NCBI GenBank assembly: GCA_964610505.1
Contig: CAZSXU010000007.1
Span: 62,001-126,000 of the forward strand
DNA length: 64,000 nucleotides
Direction of reading: 5' to 3'
Source: CAZSXU01 sp964610505
Lineage (GTDB): Bacteria; Arandabacterota; Arandabacteria; JAGLYR01
Below, piece by piece: positions 17,297-27,924 of the stretch. Below the pieces are notes generated by a model. That model did not search any database, was not told the DNA's origin, and saw only the letters and a program-made list of their open reading frames with translations. The translations under genes and the position numbers were made by a program. Each line of letters opens with the position of its first letter. Positions within the stretch are counted from its first letter, which is position 1.

Positions 17297-18706
17297 ATGG
17301 CGTATCATCTGGAGACATCCCGCGTTTCCCGTTTCCGGAGGGTAGGATCGGCACTCATCCCCGCAATCCTGGCGACCCTGTTCGTCGCTTCGGGGGCGCG
17401 TGAGACCCGCGCCACGGCGCCGCGGCGGCTTTCCCTGGAAGACGCCGTCCGGCTTGCGCTGGAGCAAAATGAGACACTTCGCATCGCTCTGGAGGATGAG
17501 AAACAAGCCTCCGGCGCCGTGAAGGAAGCGTGGGCGGGCGCACTGCCCACCATCTCGCTTCAGGGCACCTACCAGGGGAACTTCAAGAAGCCCGCCTTCT
17601 TCGCTCCGGAGGAGTTCGGGGGGGGCAAGTTCGAGATGGGTGAGGACGTCGAGGTGCAGGGCGCGGTCCGCCTCGACCAGGTCCTCTACGCCTTCGGTCG
17701 CGTGGGCAACGCCGTCAAGTTCGCCAACATCTATCAGGAGATGGCGTCCCTCGGGGTCGGAAGCGCGCGGAGCGAGGTCGTCTATGCCGCGTCCGAAGCG
17801 TACCACCGTGTCCTCTTGATGAGGGAAGTGGCGGATATCCAACGCCGATCTCTGGAGCAGGCGCAATCTCACCTGACCGACGTGGAGGAGAAGTTCGCAC
17901 AGGGAACGACGTCGCGCTACGAGCTTCTGCGGGCCGAGGTAGAAGTCAAGAATCGCCAACCGGGAGTCATCGATGCGGACAACGCGCTTGCACTTTCGAT
18001 GCAGGATCTGAAACGAGTGCTGGGGCTGGACGGGGAACCCGATCCGCTTCTCAGCACACCGCTGGAATTCGTTGCGTTCGGGGTCGGCGAGGAGAAGGCG
18101 ATTCTCGAAGCCCTGTCCCATCGGCCGGAGATCCTGCAACTCGAACTCAACGTCCAGGGGCGGGAGAAGGTACTGGCGATCGAGAAGGCAGGAGTCCTGC
18201 CGACGATCGGGCTCTACGGCCAGGTCGCCATGCAGGGCCAGTCCAAGCGGGATCAGCTCACGGGCGCTTTCTACGATCGCAACCGCGCCATCTCGGCTTC
18301 TGCGGGGATCGCGCTCACCATTCCGATCTTTGACGGGTTTCGCACGCGCGGAAAGGTCCAGCAAGCACGGGCGAGCCTCCGGCGCTCCGAGTACGAGCTC
18401 GAGCGGGCTCGAAAAGCGATTCGGCTCGAGGTGACCAAGGCGGTTCAGGATCTGGAAAGCCTGAAACGGGAGTACGAGTCGCAGTCGGCAACCGTGTCCC
18501 TGGCGGAAGAAACCTTCGCCATCGCCCGGACCCGTTTTCGAAACGGTCTTTCCACCCATCTCGAGCTGACCGACGCCGAGATGGCTCTGGATTTCGCTCG
18601 AACGAATGTAGCGGAGACGCTCTACCGGTATAACGTGGCCGTCGCCAACCTGGAGAGGGTTCTGGGGCGCACATCCGGGGACATTGAAATCTCAGAGGAG
18701 GAGTAG
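17297..18706 (+). CDS. TolC-family outer-membrane efflux protein
   Basis: 469 residues. A signal peptide lies at about 15-40 (ALIPAILATLFVASGARETRA). Two OEP repeats follow: LSLEDAVRLALEQNETLRIA with LPTISLQGTYQGN, and later ALSHRPEILQLELNVQGREK with LPTIGLYGQVAMQG. Each has long helices (LRRSEYELERARKAIRLEVT, TRFRNGLSTHLELTDAEMAL). This is the usual TolC fold that makes the trimeric outer-membrane channel of tripartite pumps. It begins one base after the TetR stop and is followed six bases later by the adaptor. No canonical lipobox is apparent. Confidence 0.95.
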   Translation: MAYHLETSRVSRFRRVGSALIPAILATLFVASGARETRATAPRRLSLEDAVRLALEQNETLRIALEDEKQASGAVKEAWAGALPTISLQGTYQGNFKKPAFFAPEEFGGGKFEMGEDVEVQGAVRLDQVLYAFGRVGNAVKFANIYQEMASLGVGSARSEVVYAASEAYHRVLLMREVADIQRRSLEQAQSHLTDVEEKFAQGTTSRYELLRAEVEVKNRQPGVIDADNALALSMQDLKRVLGLDGEPDPLLSTPLEFVAFGVGEEKAILEALSHRPEILQLELNVQGREKVLAIEKAGVLPTIGLYGQVAMQGQSKRDQLTGAFYDRNRAISASAGIALTIPIFDGFRTRGKVQQARASLRRSEYELERARKAIRLEVTKAVQDLESLKREYESQSATVSLAEETFAIARTRFRNGLSTHLELTDAEMALDFARTNVAETLYRYNVAVANLERVLGRTSGDIEISEEE

Positions 18707-18712
18707 TCGTCC

Positions 18713-19870
18713 ATGAGCCGAGGAGCCAAGATAGGTCTCTGGGTGCTGGTTCTTGCCGCGGTCGTAGCGGTGTTCGCAGTTACGGGCGCCCGGCGGCTGA
18801 AGAAGGAAGACGTCGAGAGCATTGAATCGGTCCAGGCGGCGGAGGGGATTCCCGTAGACGTCGTGCGGTCGCAAGTCGTGCTTGTTGAGGACTGGCGCGA
18901 GTTCGTCGGTGTGGCCGAGGGATATGAGCAGATCGACCTCATCGCCGCCTTCCGGACCCGGGTCAACGGCGTTCACGCCCGAGTCGGTGAACAAGTCTCC
19001 GCCGGGGACGTATTGGTTTCCCTGGATCCTTTCGATCCCGCGCACTTCGGCATGAACCTCAGGACCAACGAAGCCCAGTACGAAACGGCCCGGCAGGACA
19101 GCGTCCGGATCGAGGCGCTGTTTGCCCGGGGAGCCGTGTCGGAACAGGACCTGGATCACGTACGAGCCTCCGCCGAGGCCGCCCGGGCACAGTACCTGAG
19201 CGCGCGCCGGGCCGTGGAACTGGATACCCCGATTGCGGGCATCGTTACGGCGCTCAACGTCGAGGCGGGGGACTATGCCGCCGCAGAACAGACGCTGGCC
19301 ACCGTGTCCTCCTATGATCGGATGCGGATTCCGCTCGAACTCAGTGAGTCGGAGCGCTCGCGAATTCAGGTCGGCCAGCCGGCGCGTCTCCGGGTGGGTG
19401 AGCGTGAAGCCGGTACGAAGGGATGCGATACCGGTTCCGGGTTTACCGGCGCCGCAGAACGGGCGCTCCGAGGCTCCGTGGTGAAGGCGGCCCTGAGCGC
19501 CGACCCGACGACGCGGCTTTTTGCCGTGGAGGTGGTTATCGACAATCCCGGCCACGAGCTCAGGCCCGGCACGCTGGTGACTCCGGAGATTCTCGTCGCC
19601 GCTGCCGACGACCTGCCGGTTGTGCCTCCCATCGCACTGGTGAAGCACGACGGCCAGGAACAGGTATTTGTGATTGAGAGTTCCGGTGGATCCGGGCGGG
19701 CTCGCCTTCATAATGTGACGCGGGGGATCGAACACGGTGCGTTGGTTTCGATCGCCGACGGCATCTCCCCCGGAGACATCGTTGTCGTATGGGGGCAGAA
19801 CAACTTGAACGACGGCGCAAGAGTGAAGATCCATGCCGAACGGACGGCCGACTATTACCCGGACAGATAA
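18713..19870 (+). CDS. RND efflux periplasmic adaptor (HlyD/AcrA-type membrane fusion protein)
   Basis: 385 residues. An N-terminal membrane segment or signal (LWVLVLAAVVAVFAVTGARR) precedes the lipoyl half-motifs (FRTRVNGVHARVGEQVSAGD and ELDTPIAGIVTALNVEAGDY), a helical hairpin between them (EAQYETARQDSVRIEALFAR) and a beta-barrel/MP domain (GTLVTPEILVAAADDLPVVP, GISPGDIVVVWGQNNLNDGA). The family links the inner-membrane RND pump to TolC. The 53-base gap to the pump gene holds 'gagacgcagagaaacagagaagc', a version of the repeat words seen around 2650-2760. Confidence 0.94.
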   Translation: MSRGAKIGLWVLVLAAVVAVFAVTGARRLKKEDVESIESVQAAEGIPVDVVRSQVVLVEDWREFVGVAEGYEQIDLIAAFRTRVNGVHARVGEQVSAGDVLVSLDPFDPAHFGMNLRTNEAQYETARQDSVRIEALFARGAVSEQDLDHVRASAEAARAQYLSARRAVELDTPIAGIVTALNVEAGDYAAAEQTLATVSSYDRMRIPLELSESERSRIQVGQPARLRVGEREAGTKGCDTGSGFTGAAERALRGSVVKAALSADPTTRLFAVEVVIDNPGHELRPGTLVTPEILVAAADDLPVVPPIALVKHDGQEQVFVIESSGGSGRARLHNVTRGIEHGALVSIADGISPGDIVVVWGQNNLNDGARVKIHAERTADYYPDR

Positions 19871-19923
19871 GCGGAGACGCAGAGAAACAGAGAAGCAGAT
19901 TCTGGAGAAAGGCGTTGTAGCAC

Positions 19924-22900
19924 ATGTTCATCTCAGATATCTCCGTTCGCCGACCGGTTTTCACGACCATGCTGGTCCTGGCTTTTGTCGTGCTCGGGAT
20001 CTTCGGATACATGCGTCTGTCGGTCGACCTCTTTCCGGATATCGATTTTCCCTTCGTGACCATCACGACCCTCTATCCGGGCGCGGGACCGGAAGAGGTG
20101 GAGAGCCAGATCACGCAGAGAATCGAGGACGCGGTCAGCACGCTCGCGGATATCGATCTGATGGAGTCGATCTCCCGGGAGAGTGTGTCCTTCGTGATCA
20201 TCCGCTTCGAACTGGAGGCGGATTCCGATGTTGCGGCAAACGACGCACGGGCCAAGGTCGACGCGATTCTGAACGATCTCCCCACCGGTGCCGAGAAGCC
20301 TCAGGTTCAGAAATTCGAGATGGGGGCCCGGCCGATCATTTCTCTCTCGGTGTCCAGCGGCCGCGGTGTGAACCAGACCTACGCCGTGGCGGATAAGGTC
20401 ATGCGGGACCGTCTCTCGCAGGTGTCGGGCGTGGCGACCGTGGATATCATCGGCGGCCAGGAGCGTGAGATCCAGATCGCCGTCGATCGCAGGAAGATGG
20501 ATTACTATGGGATTCCCATCACGCTGGTGGCGGCCGCGATCGCCGCGGAGAACGTGAATGTGCCCGAGGGGAGGATCGTCGAAACCGAGCGGGAGTACAC
20601 CATCCGGACATTGGGTGAATTCGCTGACGTGTCCGAAATCGGATGTGTTCGGGTGGCGCTTCCGGACGCCGGGTTCATTTCCCTCCGGGACATCGCAACC
20701 ATCCGGGATACGTACGCGGAGAGGCGTTCGGTGGCGCGCTTTAACGGTGAACCGGCCGTCCAGATCGACATCGTGAAACAGGCTCAGGCGAACACGATTG
20801 AAACGGCCGACGCCATCTACGGCGCCGTCGAAGACCTGAGGGCGCAGGCGCCGTCCGACTTCGTGATCGAGTATGCGCAGGATGACTCCGGATTCATTCG
20901 AGATTCGGTGAAGGATGTCCAGCAGAACATCATGATCGGGATTCTCCTGACCGCGATTCTTCTCTACGCCTTCCTGCGGAACGTCCGGGTGACGCTGATT
21001 GCGGCCGTCGTCATGCCCGCGGCGATCGTTTCGACTTTTCTTCTGATGGATGCCGCGGGTTTTACGCTCAACATGATGACGTTGATGGCGCTGGGGATTT
21101 CCGTCGGGATTCTGGTGACCAATGCGATCGTGGTGATCGAGAACATCATGCGGCATCTTCAGAAAGGTGAGAGCCCACAAGAGGCGGCGATGAAGGGCAC
21201 CGAAGAGGTGGCCCTGGCGGTGATCGCCTCAGTGATGACCAACGTCGTCGTGTTCGTCCCGATTGCGTTCATGGAAGGAATCGTCGGGCGCTTCTTCCTG
21301 CAGTTCGGTCTAACGGTTGTCTTTGCCACGGCATTCTCGCTCATCATTTCCTTCACGCTGACACCCATGCTCTCTTCGGTCGTTCTCAAGCGGAGAGGCT
21401 CCCGGCGGTACGAGAGTGAGGAGGCGGGGGAGGTCCGGGACCGGCCGAAAGGGGTGGACCGCCTGATGCGGAACCTGGCCGGCTCTTATCGCACTCTGCT
21501 GGACTGGAGTCTGGCGCGGACCCGGAACCGGGCCGCTCTGGTATTTGCCGCGATCCTCTGTTTCGCATTCGGAATCGTGTTGATCGGAATTTCCGGCGGC
21601 GAGTTCATGTCGGCGATGGACCAGGGGAGCGTGTACGTCTCGGTCGATCTGCCTGCCGGGTCCTCGCTGGAGTTGACCGAGAGAGCCGTGGAGGAGGTCG
21701 AGGGAGTGCTGCGGGCCGAGCCCGAAGTGAGCTCGGTGCTGGGCACGATCGGCGGGGCGGATCGTGGCGTCAACCAGGCCGTGGTCCTGGCGAAACTCGT
21801 GGATCTGTCGGAGCGGGATCGGAAGGCGGAGGAGATCGCCAACGGCGTGCGGCCGAAGCTGGCCGGCATCCCGGGCATCGACGTTACGGTGACGGGAGAG
21901 GAGTCGGAGGGCGGTGCCTCTGCGGATGTGGAAATCGAAGTCATGGGCGATGATCTGGAGGAGATTCAGAGGATCTCGGGTCTCGTGCTGGACATCGTCG
22001 CGAGTGTCCCGGGGCTCGTCGACGTTGAAACCAGCTGGGAAGAGGGAGGCGAAGAGCTGGTCTTCGTTCCGGATCGCGAGGAGATCGCCCGCCGGGGACT
22101 CTCCACGGGCGCGGTAGCCACGCTTCTCAGGAATGCCTTTGAGGGTGACGAGAGATCGGTCTACCGAGAAGCCGGAGAGGAGTACGTGATCCGGGTGCAG
22201 TTCGACGATGCCGACCGGAAGCAGGTCCGTACCCTGGAGGAGATGCGGCTTCCCGTGGGGGAACATCTTGTGCCGTTGACCCAGCTGGGGACGGTCGAGC
22301 GGCACCGGGGTGAGGCGGAGATCCTCCGCCGGGAGCGCCAGAGGCGGATCACGGTCCGGGCCAATATTGCCGAAGGGACGCTCTCGGAAGTGGTGAGTGC
22401 GGTCCAGTCGGAGACGGACGAGATCACGCTCCCCCCCGGCTACCAGATCAAATTCGCCGGCATGTACGAGTTCCAGCAGGAATCCTTTGCATCCATCTTC
22501 CAGGCACTGATCCTCGCGATCATCCTGACCTACGTGGTTCTGGCGATGATTCTCGAATCCTTCATTCACCCGATCACGGTGATGATCACGCTTCCGTTGG
22601 GTCTGGTGGGGGCGGCGATGGGCCTCTTCTTCGGTGGTCAGACGATCAACATCATCAGTCTCATGGCGATGGTGATGTTGGTGGGGATCGTCGTGAACAA
22701 CGCGATTCTTCTTCTGGACTACGTCGCGCAGTTGCGCCGCCGTGGACTGGGGAGGAAGGAAGCGATCTTGGAAGCCTGCCCCGTACGGCTGCGAGCCGTG
22801 ATCATGACCAACCTGGCGATTGCCGTGGGGATGGTTCCGCAGGCCCTCTCGAGCGGCTCGGGCGCCGAGTTCCGGATTGCCATGGCGGTTGTCACCATGG

Positions 22901-23004
22901 GGGGTGTTCTGGTGAGCGCAGTCTTCACTCTTATGATTATTCCGTCGCTCTACTACTCGTTCGAGCGGATGGTGGATCGGATCCGCGGAAGGGCGTTGGA
23001 GTAA
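19924..23004 (+). CDS. RND efflux transporter permease (HAE1/AcrB family)
   Basis: 1026 residues, full length for the family. TM1 (PVFTTMLVLAFVVLGIFGYM), large periplasmic loops with SVDLFPDIDFPFVTI, TM2-6, then the second repeat from about 530 (AALVFAAILCFAFGIVLIGI) and TM8-12 (ILTYVVLAMILESFIHPITV, SLMAMVMLVGIVVNNAILLL). In TM4 the proton-relay pair is replaced: the sequence is SVGILVTNAIVVIEN, so T399-N400 stand where AcrB has D407-D408. In TM10 the AcrB Lys940 site reads NN, as in many VVNNAI-type RND proteins. The gene ends the TetR operon. Drug, metal or lipid export is all possible. Confidence 0.94.
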   Translation: MFISDISVRRPVFTTMLVLAFVVLGIFGYMRLSVDLFPDIDFPFVTITTLYPGAGPEEVESQITQRIEDAVSTLADIDLMESISRESVSFVIIRFELEADSDVAANDARAKVDAILNDLPTGAEKPQVQKFEMGARPIISLSVSSGRGVNQTYAVADKVMRDRLSQVSGVATVDIIGGQEREIQIAVDRRKMDYYGIPITLVAAAIAAENVNVPEGRIVETEREYTIRTLGEFADVSEIGCVRVALPDAGFISLRDIATIRDTYAERRSVARFNGEPAVQIDIVKQAQANTIETADAIYGAVEDLRAQAPSDFVIEYAQDDSGFIRDSVKDVQQNIMIGILLTAILLYAFLRNVRVTLIAAVVMPAAIVSTFLLMDAAGFTLNMMTLMALGISVGILVTNAIVVIENIMRHLQKGESPQEAAMKGTEEVALAVIASVMTNVVVFVPIAFMEGIVGRFFLQFGLTVVFATAFSLIISFTLTPMLSSVVLKRRGSRRYESEEAGEVRDRPKGVDRLMRNLAGSYRTLLDWSLARTRNRAALVFAAILCFAFGIVLIGISGGEFMSAMDQGSVYVSVDLPAGSSLELTERAVEEVEGVLRAEPEVSSVLGTIGGADRGVNQAVVLAKLVDLSERDRKAEEIANGVRPKLAGIPGIDVTVTGEESEGGASADVEIEVMGDDLEEIQRISGLVLDIVASVPGLVDVETSWEEGGEELVFVPDREEIARRGLSTGAVATLLRNAFEGDERSVYREAGEEYVIRVQFDDADRKQVRTLEEMRLPVGEHLVPLTQLGTVERHRGEAEILRRERQRRITVRANIAEGTLSEVVSAVQSETDEITLPPGYQIKFAGMYEFQQESFASIFQALILAIILTYVVLAMILESFIHPITVMITLPLGLVGAAMGLFFGGQTINIISLMAMVMLVGIVVNNAILLLDYVAQLRRRGLGRKEAILEACPVRLRAVIMTNLAIAVGMVPQALSSGSGAEFRIAMAVVTMGGVLVSAVFTLMIIPSLYYSFERMVDRIRGRALE

Positions 23005-23071
23005 GATTCTCAACCACGGATTGCGCAGATTACGGGTCACCCTCTTCAGCACGAAGGCCACGAAGCACACG

Positions 23072-23131
23072 CTCCGGCGAACTCTCCCCGCAGCCGGCCC
23101 CGTAGGGAGGGGTTTCGGCTATCGGCTCTCG
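23072..23131. repeat. 60-bp direct repeat, copy 1
   Basis: Matches 23287-23346 at 59 of 60 positions, with one difference at 23121. The unit contains ctccccgcagccggccccgt followed by agggaggggtttcggc. The copies are 215 bases apart. Confidence 0.9.
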
Positions 23132-23286
23132 GCAGCGGTTGGATTGTCGGCGTGTCGGGTTTCCGGCGCGGGCCTTGTGCTGCGAAGAGAGTTCGGCGTC
23201 GCGTGGCCGCAGCGTGAATGGGGGATGGTGATTGTCGGGGAAGGCGGCCACCCGCGGCGTTGAAAGAGCACACGCTGCGGCGCGTA

Positions 23287-23346
23287 CTCCGGCGAACTCT
23301 CCCCGCAGCCGGCCCCGTAGGGAGGGGTTTCGGCTCTCGGCTCTCG
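23287..23346. repeat. 60-bp direct repeat, copy 2
   Basis: Second copy of the unit at 23072-23131; the single difference is C at 23336 for A at 23121. Both copies are preceded by cacgct-like sequence, so the duplicated tract may be slightly longer and degenerate. Confidence 0.9.
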
Positions 23347-23482
23347 CAATGGTCGCCTTGTCAAGTTGCCCCGCTATCCCGCAGTCTCCTTGCTTCGCCT
23401 CAGATATCTGTTGTGTCGCGCGTTTGTTATCGCTATGGTGTTGGCCATGCATGAGTCTCCCGACATAGAGAGGATACCGGCG

Positions 23483-24208
23483 ATGAAAAGCCGTGTGCGC
23501 GTGATATGGGCCGTCGTGTTGTGCGCGGTGTTCTACGCGCTGGCTTGGGGCGTGGGATCGATCAAGACACCGGGCGAATGGCTCGGACCGGATGCCTGGG
23601 TATCTGAGAGCGTGTTCACGCATCTGGCGATGCTCATTCTATCGCTGCTCCTGATCCGGGCGTTGAGCGGGGGCGATTTCCGGGCATACGGGTTCCGAGG
23701 AGTGTCTCTTCGCGTTATCCCGCGGGTGATGCTGACGGGTGCCGTGACGGTGATTGCCGCCAGTATGGTTCCGATGATTCTGACCGTGGCGATTGCCGGT
23801 CCCAAGGTTTTCGGCGAAGGCATGGGCCCCATCAAGGGGATGACGTCGCTCCAGATATTCACGTCCGTGTTTATCCTGGCGAGCATTGCCGAGGAAGTCC
23901 TCTTTCGCGGGTTGATCCAGAGCTGGCTTGCCCCGCTCTCGGCCCACGGGATCCGATTGCCGAGGGTGCGCCTGAGCGTTCCCGTCCTGTTGGGTGCCGT
24001 GGCCTTCGGTTTCTCGCACCTGATCCTGATCGGAAGCACGCCGGGAATCCTCGTGGCCGAGATCGTGTTCGCCACGACCGTCCTGGGAATCGTGGCCGGG
24101 TACTTCAGGGAGAAGACGGGAAGCCTGATTCCGGCGATCGTCGTGCACATGGTGTTCAACATTCCAGGGGTTCTGAGCAAGCTGGCGGAATCCTCCGTAG
24201 GTTCGTAG
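23483..24208 (+). CDS. CPBP (CAAX-like) family intramembrane metalloprotease
   Basis: 241-residue polytopic membrane protein. It has the ABI/CPBP motifs: EEVLFRG (motif 1, EExxxR), FGFSHLILIG (motif 2, FxxxH) and HMVFN (motif 3, HxxxN), at about 138-144, 178-187 and 223-227. These carry the metal ligands of Rce1-like glutamic-type membrane proteases. Substrate unknown. ATG 23483 begins MKSRVRVIWAVVLCAVFYAL, with AGAGG about ten bases upstream; ATG 23449 is an alternative. It lies 28 bases before gltX, but a functional link is not evident. Confidence 0.9.
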   Translation: MKSRVRVIWAVVLCAVFYALAWGVGSIKTPGEWLGPDAWVSESVFTHLAMLILSLLLIRALSGGDFRAYGFRGVSLRVIPRVMLTGAVTVIAASMVPMILTVAIAGPKVFGEGMGPIKGMTSLQIFTSVFILASIAEEVLFRGLIQSWLAPLSAHGIRLPRVRLSVPVLLGAVAFGFSHLILIGSTPGILVAEIVFATTVLGIVAGYFREKTGSLIPAIVVHMVFNIPGVLSKLAESSVGS

Positions 24209-24236
24209 TCCCGGTGGTTCAGAGATAGAGGTGACG

Positions 24237-25745
24237 ATGTCTGAAGGAGACATTCGAGTCCGCGTCGCTCCGTCGCCAACGGGCGATCCCCACGTGGGGA
24301 CCGCCTACCAGGCGTTGTACAACTATGCCTTCGCCAAGGGCCGGGGAGGGACGTTCGTTCTTCGAATCGAGGATACCGATCGAGTGCGCTCGACGCAGCG
24401 ATCCGAGGATGCCATTCTGGAATCCCTCCGCTGGCTCGGCCTCCAATGGGACGAGGGACCGGATGTCGGGGGGGCCTTCGGGCCGTACCGGCAGAGCGAA
24501 CGCTCGGAGATCTACCGGGAGCACGTCGAGCGTCTCCTGGAGGCGGGACACGCGTACCGTTGCTTTTGCAGGAAGGAACGGCTGGATCAAATGCGCGCCG
24601 CACAGCGCGCGGCTCAAGGGTCTCTGGGCTACGACCGGCACTGCCGCGATCTTGACGCGGCCGAATCGGAGAAGCGGGCCGGGGCCGGTGAGCCTTTTGT
24701 GGTTCGAATGAAGGTGCCCGTGGACGGCGAGTGTGTCATGCGGGATCTACTGCATGGCGAGATTCGGAAGGACTGGGCATCGATCGATGATCAGATCATT
24801 CTGAAGTCCGACGGGTTCCCGACCTATCATCTGGCCAACGTCGTCGACGATCATCTCATGGGGATCAGCCACGTGATTCGGGGGGAGGAGTGGATCAACT
24901 CCGTACCGAAGCACCTGCGGCTCTACGAGTACTTCGGCTGGGAGCCTCCGGTGTTCTGCCATCTGCCGCTTCTCAGGAATGAAGACAAGAGCAAACTGTC
25001 GAAGCGCAAGAACCCGACATCCATCCAGTACTACCGGCGAGCCGGGTATCTACCCGAGGCGCTTCTCAATTTCCTGGGGATGATGGGCTGGCTGATGCCG
25101 AACGGTGAAGAGAAGTTCACGCTCGAGGAGATGTGCGAGAATCTCAAGCTCGAGGACGTCTCGCTCGGCGGGCCCGTGTTCGACGTGAAGAAGCTGCGCT
25201 GGCTGAATGCCCGGTACATTCGGGAGGACTACTCGGCCGAACAGATCCACTCGACGCTGGAAGAGTGGGCCCTCAACCGGGAAACGGCCGCGCGAATCGT
25301 ACCCCTGGCGCATTTTCGCCTTCAGACCCTGTCCGATTGGGGTTATTTGACGGCGGCCTTCTTCGCCGACGAGGTACCGATTCACCCCGAGGATCTGACG
25401 CTGAAGGGAAAAACGGCCGAGGACCTCGCGGCCGTCTTCCAGATGACGATCTGGAGGCTCGAAGAGCTGGCCGACTTCTCCAGAGAGGTTCTTGAAGCGC
25501 TCTTTCAGGAACTGGCGGAGACGTTTGACGTGAAGCTCAAGCAATTCACGATGCCGTTCTACGTGGCGCTTAGCGGCCGAAAGGCGTGGACGCCGCTGTA
25601 CGACTCCATGGAAATCCTGGGGTCGGACATGGTTCGCGTGCGGCTCCGGCGCGCCGTGGACGTGCTTGGCGGAATCTCCGGCAAGAAGATGAAGAAGCTC
25701 GAAGAGCAGTACAGGGGGCTCTTCGGCGAGGGCGGCAGGGCGTAA
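24237..25745 (+). CDS. gltX: Glutamyl-tRNA synthetase
   Basis: 502 residues, class I synthetase. The HIGH-type motif appears as APSPTGDPHVGTAYQALYNY and the KMSKS loop as DKSKLSKRKNPTS. The catalytic domain has RIEDTDRVRSTQRSEDAILE and the typical FLGMMGWLMPNG. The C-terminal anticodon-binding region is helical (LKQFTMPFYVALSGRKAWTP). Cysteines in YRCFCRKERL and YDRHCRDL occupy the zinc-related insertion. ATG 24237 is chosen because AGAGG lies five bases upstream; GTG 24231 is too close to that site. It charges Glu to tRNA-Glu. With glnS directly downstream, this copy is probably discriminating. Confidence 0.97.
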   Translation: MSEGDIRVRVAPSPTGDPHVGTAYQALYNYAFAKGRGGTFVLRIEDTDRVRSTQRSEDAILESLRWLGLQWDEGPDVGGAFGPYRQSERSEIYREHVERLLEAGHAYRCFCRKERLDQMRAAQRAAQGSLGYDRHCRDLDAAESEKRAGAGEPFVVRMKVPVDGECVMRDLLHGEIRKDWASIDDQIILKSDGFPTYHLANVVDDHLMGISHVIRGEEWINSVPKHLRLYEYFGWEPPVFCHLPLLRNEDKSKLSKRKNPTSIQYYRRAGYLPEALLNFLGMMGWLMPNGEEKFTLEEMCENLKLEDVSLGGPVFDVKKLRWLNARYIREDYSAEQIHSTLEEWALNRETAARIVPLAHFRLQTLSDWGYLTAAFFADEVPIHPEDLTLKGKTAEDLAAVFQMTIWRLEELADFSREVLEALFQELAETFDVKLKQFTMPFYVALSGRKAWTPLYDSMEILGSDMVRVRLRRAVDVLGGISGKKMKKLEEQYRGLFGEGGRA

Positions 25746-25760
25746 CCGACCGAAGTCCCT

Positions 25761-25888
25761 GAGCCACAGATTCCACGGATTCAGAGTTCAGACCTTTGGC
25801 ACGAAGATCACGAAGGGTAAGATGTTGGGAGTTCCGGGAACCGTCCCGGAACTCCGAACGAATGACCCATCTGTGAAATCTGTGGCTC
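25761..25888. repeat. Inverted-repeat intergenic element (nested palindromes)
   Basis: Outer arms GAGCCACAGATT (25761-25772) and AATCTGTGGCTC (25877-25888) are perfect inverted repeats. Inside lie 'ggcacgaagatcacgaagg' and a 12-bp-arm hairpin (25828-25839 with 25844-25855, loop ACCG). The element fills the gltX-glnS gap. It belongs to the ccacagatt family also at 27659-27893 and 28674. The inner hairpin lacks a T-tract but might act as a terminator. Confidence 0.8.
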
Positions 25889-25917
25889 GCTTGTGGATTT
25901 GAACTGCAGGAGACGCG

Positions 25918-27645
<1,728 letters not shown>

Positions 27646-27658
27646 ACTCACATCCTTG

Positions 27659-27893
27659 GCCACAGATTTCACAGATTCAAAAGCGGGTAACCCTCGGCGG
27701 AGCGGAGCCACGACCCGCCTCACCAACCCAGGCGATGTGGTCCGGCATACGCCAAATGCGCCGGGGGAATGTCAACTCCAGAACGGAACTGGGAGTGCTC
27801 TCAATCAGGCACACGAACGAATCTGTTTCCCGTTGAGGCAAGGATTTGCCTCAACACAATGCCCATCTCTGTGGAATCTGTGAAATCTGTGGC
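27659..27893. repeat. Inverted-repeat intergenic element with 20-bp perfect arms
   Basis: Arms 27659-27678 and 27874-27893 are perfect reverse complements and contain GCCACAGATTTCACAGATTC. A second hairpin, GTTGAGGCAA-GGAT-TTGCCTCAAC, sits at 27832-27855. No reading frame of interest lies inside. The element occupies almost the entire glnS-TSUP gap and looks like a 235-bp MITE- or REP-like unit without a recognisable target-site duplication. Confidence 0.85.
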
Positions 27894-27924
27894 TAGGGTT
27901 TCGGATCTCTGAGGAACGCTGTCC

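Larger units (their letters stand above)
23005..23482. other. Repeat-rich intergenic region
   Basis: Nearly 480 bases without a supported gene. It starts with a degenerate 'ccacggattgcgcagatt' and 'cacgaaggccacgaag' (23016-23067), words of the same family as the elements near 25761, 27659 and 28674. Two direct 60-base copies follow at 23072 and 23287. Short frames across it are repeat translations. A promoter for the protease gene is expected near 23400-23450 but no clear -35/-10 pair is seen. Confidence 0.6.

Noticed and set aside
21310..23070. Long minus-strand open frame opposite the RND pump
   Set aside because: His/Arg-rich shadow translation; no conserved domain.
23218..23468. Short frames across the 60-bp direct repeats
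   Set aside because: Their similarity to each other comes from the DNA repeat; no start site or domain.
25828..25855. Hairpin after gltX as an intrinsic terminator
   Set aside because: No T-tract on either strand and it lies inside a larger inverted-repeat element.
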